Shown here one piece after another: positions 58,327 to 64,000 of a DNA stretch of 64,000 nucleotides. Position 1 is the stretch's first letter. The number at the start of each line of letters is the position of its first letter. The DNA is from Legionella fallonii LLAP-10 (GTDB lineage: Bacteria; Pseudomonadota; Gammaproteobacteria; Legionellales; Legionellaceae), in contig NZ_LN614827.1 in NCBI RefSeq assembly GCF_000953135.1, forward strand, positions 370,001 to 434,000, in the 5' to 3' direction. Below the pieces are notes generated by a model. That model had not been told where the DNA came from, did no database searches, and saw nothing but the letters and a program-made list of their open reading frames with translations. A program made the translations under genes and the position numbers.

Positions 58327-59332
58327 CTCTATTTGTATCGTTAGACTTTCCGCTTTAGGGGACGTTTTGATGACGGTTCCCTTAATTCGTACTTTGCAGA
58401 CTCATTTACCTGAGACCAAACTGACTTGGATTATTTCACGACCAGCCTATGATTTGGTTGAGGGAATGGATGGGGTTGAGTTTATTGTAATAGATAAGCC
58501 AAAAAAACTTAGTGATTTGTGGCGGTTTAAAAAACAAATGAGCGCGCGTCATTTTGATGTGCTATTAGCTCCTCAGGCGAGCATGAGAACCAATGTGTTG
58601 TATCCCTTCATTAAAGCAAAGCGTAAGGTTGGCTATGATCCTCTTAGAGCCAAGGATGCTCATGGCTGGTTTATTAAAGAAAAAATAACTCCAGGAATGG
58701 ATCATACTTTAGATGGATTTTTAAAGTTTGCTGAGCCTTTAGGTATTAGGGAAAAAGTAATTCGTTGGGACTTGCCTATTCCCTCTGCTGACTATGAATG
58801 GGCGGAGCAGCATTTGCCTTCACAAGGTCCTATCTTAGTTGTTAATCCTGCTGCTAGTAAGCCGGAACGTAGTTGGTTAGTGGAGCGATATATAGCTGTG
58901 TTACAACAAGCCCAAGAGCGCTGGCAGGTGCAAATTGTTTTAACTGGTGGGCCAGGAGAGTACGATCGATTATTGGCCGATAAAATTCTTCAGGTTGTGG
59001 CTGCAACTGATCTTGTGGGTAAAACAAAACCCAAGCAACTATTAGCGGTAATTAGTAAAGCAACAGCTGTTCTTTGTCCTGATACGGGTCCCTCCCATAT
59101 GTCTGCAGCAGTAAACACCCCAGTTGTAGCATTACATGCGGTCACTAATCCTTTAGTGTCTGGTCCTTATATTTTTCCTCATTTGGTAGTAAATCGTTAT
59201 CCTCAAGCGGTAGAAAAAGTTTTAGGACTTACCATGGAACAACATGTTTGGGGTACCCATGTGCATGGTGATGAGGCAATGAAATTAATTTCTGTTGATG
59301 ATGTGATGCAAAAATTAGCTGAAGTATTTTAG
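58319..59332 (+). CDS. Glycosyltransferase family 9 (heptosyltransferase-like)
   Basis: An LPS-core type glycosyltransferase. ATG 58319 gives 337 aa starting MIDSICIVRLSALGDVLMTVPLIRTLQ, the WaaC/WaaF N-terminal pattern. A nucleotide-sugar site is suggested by VVNPAASKPERSW, VLTGGPGEYD and CPDTGPSHMSAAVNTPVVALHAVTNP. It overlaps the zinc-finger gene by 8 bp. Whether it adds heptose or another sugar cannot be told. Confidence 0.9.
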   Translation: MIDSICIVRLSALGDVLMTVPLIRTLQTHLPETKLTWIISRPAYDLVEGMDGVEFIVIDKPKKLSDLWRFKKQMSARHFDVLLAPQASMRTNVLYPFIKAKRKVGYDPLRAKDAHGWFIKEKITPGMDHTLDGFLKFAEPLGIREKVIRWDLPIPSADYEWAEQHLPSQGPILVVNPAASKPERSWLVERYIAVLQQAQERWQVQIVLTGGPGEYDRLLADKILQVVAATDLVGKTKPKQLLAVISKATAVLCPDTGPSHMSAAVNTPVVALHAVTNPLVSGPYIFPHLVVNRYPQAVEKVLGLTMEQHVWGTHVHGDEAMKLISVDDVMQKLAEVF

Positions 59333-59357
59333 GAGCTAACTCTTCTGACTCGACCAT

Positions 59358-59392
59358 CCTGATTTTCTGTGCGTGGAAGCTCGAAAATCAGG
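59358..59392 (+). terminator. Hairpin after the heptosyltransferase gene
   Basis: CCTGATTTTC pairs with GAAAATCAGG around a 15-nt loop, 25 nt after the stop codon. No T-tract follows. Confidence 0.5.
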
Positions 59393-59475
59393 CTCAAATT
59401 AAAAAAGAGCGGCGGTCATATATAGGCTTTATTATAGTCATAGTCTGTACTTATTTTTTTCAAAAGGAGTTTGGA

Positions 59476-60306
59476 ATGCAGCTTTCTAATCAGCAATGCG
59501 ATTTCTTTTTCACTAATGGTTATTTAGTTTTGACTGATTTTTTTACTAAAGAAGTTTGTGATCTTCTAAGGGAGCGAATCAGTATTCTTATCAAGAATAA
59601 TCAAGAGACAATTCCTAAAACAATTTTTTCTAGTCAAACAAACGAACATGCGAAAAAGCAATATTTCTTGGATTCAGGAGATAAAATTCACTATTTTTTT
59701 GAAGCGGGTGCTTTTGATATTAATGGACAAAATATTCGGCCTTTTGAGCAATCAATTAATAAAATTGGTCATGCCTTGCATGAATTAGATCCTGTGTTTA
59801 GGAAATATTCTCGTGATGAGCGAATTAAAAATATAAGTCATCAGCTTGGGGTGAAGTCACTAGGCTTAGTCCAGTCCATGTATATTTTTAAACAGCCAGG
59901 GATAGGAGCTGAAGTGTTATGTCATCAAGACAGTAGTTATATCTTTGGCCAAGACAGTGATCCTTTAGGCTTCTGGTTTGCTTTGGAAGATGCAACTTTA
60001 GAAAATGGTTGTTTGGAGGTTATTCCCTGCCCTCATACTACTCCTTTAAAACAAAGAATGTTTCGTAGAGAAAATGAAATCTATTTTGAGCATTATGATT
60101 CAACCTCTTGGCCTGAAGAACAGAGCATTCCCCTTCCTGTAGAAAAAGGAACTTTAATTGTACTTCATGGACGCGTACCTCATAAAAGTAAGGCTAACTT
60201 TTCTAATCAATCGAGACATGCTTACACCTTGCATTTAGTCGATACTACTTTGCCTTACCCTAAAAGCAATTGGCTACAATGGTCTAACGGTATTCCTTCG
60301 TTATAA
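59476..60306 (+). CDS. Phytanoyl-CoA dioxygenase family Fe(II)/2-oxoglutarate oxygenase
   Basis: A 276-aa cytoplasmic dioxygenase close to the eukaryotic PHYHD1 type. The iron triad is H150 and D152 (CHQDSSY) with H236 (VPHKSKANFS), and R247 is placed to bind 2-oxoglutarate. AAGGAG lies upstream. The substrate is unknown. It stands alone before the convergent P-type ATPase. Confidence 0.92.
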   Translation: MQLSNQQCDFFFTNGYLVLTDFFTKEVCDLLRERISILIKNNQETIPKTIFSSQTNEHAKKQYFLDSGDKIHYFFEAGAFDINGQNIRPFEQSINKIGHALHELDPVFRKYSRDERIKNISHQLGVKSLGLVQSMYIFKQPGIGAEVLCHQDSSYIFGQDSDPLGFWFALEDATLENGCLEVIPCPHTTPLKQRMFRRENEIYFEHYDSTSWPEEQSIPLPVEKGTLIVLHGRVPHKSKANFSNQSRHAYTLHLVDTTLPYPKSNWLQWSNGIPSL

Positions 60307-60308
60307 AG

Positions 60309-60338
60309 GTAGTTCGGGCAACAAATTGCCCGAACTAC
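60309..60338. terminator. Bidirectional terminator between the dioxygenase and P-type ATPase genes
   Basis: GTAGTTCGGGCAA and TTGCCCGAACTAC form a perfect 13-bp stem around CAAA. It overlaps the last codons of the convergent ATPase gene. Confidence 0.85.
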
Positions 60339-62947
60339 AGTTGCATTGTGGTTTCTGCCACGGGTTGGAGTGAAACGGTTTCCTCTTGTTGGGCATGCAA
60401 AAAAGAACAACAGTCTTTTTTCTCAGAACGAACCACTTTTTCTGCTAATTGTTTTTCAGAACTAATTTCTTTTTCAATTGAGGCTCCCTCTGATTCACAT
60501 GGAGGTGAAATGGTAAGTTTGGGTAGATGTTGATTTATCTTTTGCACCGAAGAACTTTCGGTGCTTAGAGTTTCTTCAGCTGCCATTGTTTCGTTTTGCG
60601 AATATTCCAGTGGTTGATTTTTAAAACAATAAACATTGTAGAGTATGGTGCATGCTTGTAGTGCCATAAATACTACACCTAAGGCTGGAGGAAGGGCAAC
60701 ACCAACTGCTAGTAACAGTCCTCCGGCCAGAAGTATTGATATAAAATTATAAGCAAAACTTAGGAATAAATTTTGATTTATATTGGCAACTGTTTCTTGT
60801 GAGATAGCAAAAATATTGATTATCGGACGTAACGAATCGCTGTGAATAATAGCTCCTGCATGTTGTTGGGTTAACTCGTCGCTGTCGTGAGATAGGATAG
60901 CAATACCAAAGTCACTTACTGCTAATGCTTGAGCATCGTTGGCAGCATCTCCCACCATGGCAACTACATGTCCTTGATTTTGTAGTGATTGGATAAAAAT
61001 GGGTTTAGATCTATCCCCTTCTTCCATAGTTGTTGCCGTACTGTTGGCGTGGATTTTGGTGATACCCAGTGCTTTAGCATAGCGGGCCGCTGTCTTTTCA
61101 TCAGCGCCGGTACAGAGAATAATATCTTTACCCATTTGGGTTAATGCTTCAATCATCGGTTTAGCATCTTTACGCAAAGGATCCGTTATGATGATATAAC
61201 CAATAAGATCAGTTTCACGAGCGACAAAAACCAGGCTATCGCCAGCTTCTAGATTAACAGACTCTTCAATGGCGGCGGTGGAGATACCTTTTTTTTGCAT
61301 CAGCGTTCTGCTACCTATAGTATAATGAAAGTCATCTATGGTACCGGATACTCCTGCATGGTGGGAGTCATCTAAATAGGTCACTACATTTTTTTGACTG
61401 CAATTTTTTTGCGTATAAGAGTGAATTGCCTTTCCAATGGGATGCGTTGATTCTTTTTCTAATGCATCACAAATATTGAGGAGTTGAGCTGGTGAAATAC
61501 CGGTATCAGCTAGAGGAGAATAGTGTCTCACTGTTGGAACGCCCATTGTTAGTGTTCCATTGAGATCAAACACTATAGTATTTATTTGTTCTGGATCTTG
61601 TATTCTGGATTTTTTAAATTGTATGCCATGCTCGGCTGCCTTATCTACTCCTGTCGTTACTGCTAAAGGAATAATTAATCCCAAAGTACAGGGGCATGCG
61701 GAAACCAGTACTGAAATAGCACATTGTATGGCTAACGCCGGTGGGAAAAATAGACCAACAATTATTCCAGAGGCGATCGCAAGTCCTAAAACAGTGGGGA
61801 TAAAATAGGTAAGGATTTGTTGTGTTTTTATTTCTAGAGGCGTCTTTTGGGTTAGGGATTGAGCAATATTTGCGTCCAGACGAGCGAGATAAGACTCTTT
61901 TTGCGGTTTAGTAACCTGAATTTGTAAAGGAGGGGACTTTTCTGCCACTCGCATACCGGCAAATATTTTGTCTCCTGGATGAAAACGACGAGGAAGAATG
62001 GCTCCTGTAGTAATCGTGTTATATAACCAGGTTTCGCCTTTACAAATCCCATCAACGGATACGATTTCTCCTGGGTTAACAATGAGAGTATCGTCTGGTT
62101 TTATTTGAAAGAGTGGCGTTTTGATTATGGTATTTTGCAGGAGTAAATTAACTATTTTCGGTGCTCGGTCTTTAAATTTAACGGAACTAATTTTTTCTTT
62201 AATAGTATCCTCTATCGCTATTCCAATATGTCTAAACCCATAAATGAGAAGACTGGCCTCAAACATCATAGGTAACCAAGGTACAAAAAACGAAACGAGC
62301 GAAACGGCCATTACAGAAAGGGTACTGATAGCAAAGAGGCTATCCATCGTTAACGTTTGGGCATTAACTAATTTTTTCCATGCGTCATAATATGAGTTTG
62401 CGCCCAGGACAAGAGTTAGAACTATACTTAGGCCAGCAAGGGGAATCATTGCTGCTAAGGGTAATCCGCCTGTAGCCAACATTGCAATAAGCATCGCGAT
62501 GCCAATGCTGCAACCTAAAACTCCCTGAAACCAATGAGAGCTAATTAGTGCTTGCCCTTTAGCGATTAACTTTTGGATCATGCTTTGTGGCGTAATTAAT
62601 GGCTCAGAATATAGTTCTGTTTGAGGCAGTTCTTGTTCGTCAGCAGGGAGATATTCATAGGGTTCGCAGTTATAGCTCAGTTCTTCTATTCGCGCTCTGA
62701 TTTTTTCCCATGTTATTTTATGTTCTTCATTATCCGTATCCGCGAGAATTATAATCGTTTTTTTCGGGTCCTTTGCTGCAACATCTGCTTTGAACAGTTC
62801 TAAACGCGTTGAATAGGTTTCTTGTAGGGCGCTTTCTATGATACTGGCGCAACCGCCACAGGTCATTCCTCGGATATAAAAAATAAAGGGCGTAGACATT
62901 AAATGGCTCACTGAATTGAAGGTTAATTCGTCCTGAGATTCACTCAT
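60335..62947 (-). CDS. Heavy-metal P1B-type ATPase homologue with altered catalytic motifs
   Basis: An 870-aa inner-membrane protein. The N-terminal HMA domain has GMTCGGC with C30 and C33. The transmembrane metal site is SACPCTLG with C418-P419-C420. The key P-type motifs deviate: the A-domain TGE is TGA (residues 314-316), the phosphorylation motif DKTGT is DLNGT with D461 kept, TGDN is TGAD, and GDGxNDxP is GDAANDAQ (666-672). The C-terminal tail is a long charged extension with a CC pair (KKDCCSF). The overall fold reads as CopA-like. Loss of the TGE glutamate argues against a normal transport cycle, so it may be a specialised or regulatory ATPase. It is convergent with the dioxygenase. 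Confidence 0.88.
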   Translation of the reverse strand: MSESQDELTFNSVSHLMSTPFIFYIRGMTCGGCASIIESALQETYSTRLELFKADVAAKDPKKTIIILADTDNEEHKITWEKIRARIEELSYNCEPYEYLPADEQELPQTELYSEPLITPQSMIQKLIAKGQALISSHWFQGVLGCSIGIAMLIAMLATGGLPLAAMIPLAGLSIVLTLVLGANSYYDAWKKLVNAQTLTMDSLFAISTLSVMAVSLVSFFVPWLPMMFEASLLIYGFRHIGIAIEDTIKEKISSVKFKDRAPKIVNLLLQNTIIKTPLFQIKPDDTLIVNPGEIVSVDGICKGETWLYNTITTGAILPRRFHPGDKIFAGMRVAEKSPPLQIQVTKPQKESYLARLDANIAQSLTQKTPLEIKTQQILTYFIPTVLGLAIASGIIVGLFFPPALAIQCAISVLVSACPCTLGLIIPLAVTTGVDKAAEHGIQFKKSRIQDPEQINTIVFDLNGTLTMGVPTVRHYSPLADTGISPAQLLNICDALEKESTHPIGKAIHSYTQKNCSQKNVVTYLDDSHHAGVSGTIDDFHYTIGSRTLMQKKGISTAAIEESVNLEAGDSLVFVARETDLIGYIIITDPLRKDAKPMIEALTQMGKDIILCTGADEKTAARYAKALGITKIHANSTATTMEEGDRSKPIFIQSLQNQGHVVAMVGDAANDAQALAVSDFGIAILSHDSDELTQQHAGAIIHSDSLRPIINIFAISQETVANINQNLFLSFAYNFISILLAGGLLLAVGVALPPALGVVFMALQACTILYNVYCFKNQPLEYSQNETMAAEETLSTESSSVQKINQHLPKLTISPPCESEGASIEKEISSEKQLAEKVVRSEKKDCCSFLHAQQEETVSLQPVAETTMQL

Positions 62948-63251
62948 TCCTTAAGAATTTGCAAACAAGCTCTAACAGTCTGCACATCGCAACTTGCATC
63001 GAATCATATCATATCAGCCATTTTTTGCACCTTACTTTTGCCTTCTTAAAAAAAAGAGCATTGGTGAACACTCCAATTTTAAAATCAAAAAATTAATAGC
63101 AATATCAATGACATTGGCATAAAGAGTGAATAGAATGTTCTTGAATGAGGTATGATCGGTTTTGTGTCTAAGTAACTATTGATCGAATAGTAATTTGCAT
63201 ACGAAACAAGGTCCGGTATCGTTTAAAGTATTGCCTGGAGTGCTCTAAATT
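62948..63251. other. Intergenic region between the ATPase and the right-edge gene
   Basis: The divergent genes on each side should have their promoters here. A minor hairpin ATTGG-N8-CCAAT near 63061-63078 is seen; no ORF is supported. Confidence 0.4.
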
Positions 63252-64000
63252 TTGAATTCTTTATCTCTGCGCAAAGAGTTGTTTCTAACCTTGGTTATCG
63301 CTCTTTTGAGTCTTTGTGATCTTGTTACATCATTAGTTGCCGTTTGGGGATTTACTACTGATGATGCTTATATTGCTTGGATTTATGCTCGTCAATTAGT
63401 GAATGGGAATGGGTTGCAATGGCATGTAGACCTTCCTCGTGTAGAGGGTTACTCCAATTTTTTGTGGGTTATTATTGCTGCTACGGTGATGAAAGTAAAA
63501 TTACCGTTAATCAGCACTATCAAAATGATTTCCTGTATTAGTTTAGCCGGTGGGTTATTTGCTTTATATCGTCTGGGGCGATTATTTTTTAGTCCATTAT
63601 TGGCGATACTCCCAGTCTTTATGTTTAGTCATTTCATAGGGGTGAGCTGGTGGACTGTGAGTGGTATGGAGAGCGTGTTTTATTGCGCGTTATCCTTATT
63701 ATTGGTATGGCAATGCACGGTGGCTTTCGGCTATCAACAAATTGGTGCGAAACAAACTGATTTCAATTGTTCTTTAATTTCAACTCGTGCCTGGATTGTT
63801 ACTAACTGTACCCTGTTGTTGCTTGCTTTGACTCGGTTTGAAGGGGTAATTTGGTGTATTCCCATTCTATTATTTATTGTTTTCCATTTGAAACGGTGCG
63901 GAATAAGAACTGTTTTTCCTGAATCCAAAATTATATTGCTTTGGTTAGGTATTACTTTTTCTTGCTTTCTTTTGCCTTACGCCATGTATTTTATTTGGCG
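63252..64000 (+). CDS. GT-C-like membrane glycosyltransferase, 5' part (runs off window)
   Basis: An open frame starts at TTG 63252, 11 nt after GGAG, and stays open to the edge (249 codons). The translation includes TTDDAYIAWIYARQLVNGNGL followed by RVEGYSNFLWVIIAATVMK, the acidic-loop pattern of GT-C polyprenyl-linked sugar transferases (AftB-like). Several membrane helices follow, and TRFEGVIWCIPILLFIV is a later typical segment. DD in the first external loop should be the catalytic site. The 3' end is outside the window. Confidence 0.8.
   Translation, partial: MNSLSLRKELFLTLVIALLSLCDLVTSLVAVWGFTTDDAYIAWIYARQLVNGNGLQWHVDLPRVEGYSNFLWVIIAATVMKVKLPLISTIKMISCISLAGGLFALYRLGRLFFSPLLAILPVFMFSHFIGVSWWTVSGMESVFYCALSLLLVWQCTVAFGYQQIGAKQTDFNCSLISTRAWIVTNCTLLLLALTRFEGVIWCIPILLFIVFHLKRCGIRTVFPESKIILLWLGITFSCFLLPYAMYFIW

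Overview
The window is a stretch of an AT-rich gammaproteobacterial chromosome and almost certainly comes from a Legionella species. The strongest evidence is an lqs quorum-sensing locus (lqsS, hdeD, lqsR, lqsA) with diagnostic residues. Supporting evidence is a huge coiled-coil protein of the kind seen among Legionella secreted effectors. I cannot name the species from the sequence alone.

Layout. 1-1.7 kb is the 3' end of an rRNA operon (partial 23S, 5S, terminator). 2-8.4 kb holds an unrecognised 637-aa protein, then rsgA, cca, orn, queH and a CDF metal exporter. A non-coding stretch with a long inverted repeat follows. 8.9-12.9 kb is the heme operon hemC-hemD-hemX-hemY, read leftward. 13.0-17.6 kb is the lqs locus. 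17.8-18.7 kb has a cytochrome c5-type protein and dsbB. 18.8-24.7 kb is one leftward gene for a 1948-aa protein with a calpain-like triad, about 13 tandem coiled-coil repeats and a hydrophobic C-terminus. 24.9-27.9 kb has tgt, ppiB, a TRIC/UPF0126 membrane protein and a small coiled-coil protein.

28.2-36.1 kb looks accessory. An XRE regulator, an unrecognised cytoplasmic protein and an MFS transporter read leftward. A 978-aa fusion (fatty-acyl-AMP ligase, acyl carrier protein, alpha/beta hydrolase), a HAD phosphatase and a class III aminotransferase read rightward. The divergent control region has two good sigma-70 promoters, three TTGGAAA boxes spaced exactly 20 bp apart, a tiny ORF whose start codon sits in a hairpin loop, and a strong terminator before the ligase gene. 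A near-identical 17-bp sequence lies outside each end of the cluster. This is my best candidate for an undescribed small-molecule system.

36.4-38.5 kb has a small secreted protein, a secreted lipase-like hydrolase and a YggU protein. From 38.6 kb on the DNA is mostly housekeeping: tRNA-Val(GAC), thrS-infC-rpmI-rplT-pheS-pheT-ihfA, a 2Fe-2S ferredoxin, rplM-rpsI, the bc1 complex petABC, sspA-sspB, nnr-tsaE-amiB-mutL-miaA, a zinc-finger protein, a heptosyltransferase, a phytanoyl-CoA dioxygenase-like protein and a heavy-metal P-type ATPase with altered catalytic motifs. A membrane glycosyltransferase-like gene runs off the right edge.

All functional calls come from reading motifs and gene order; no database search was run. 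Where several starts were possible I chose by ribosome binding site and family alignment from memory.
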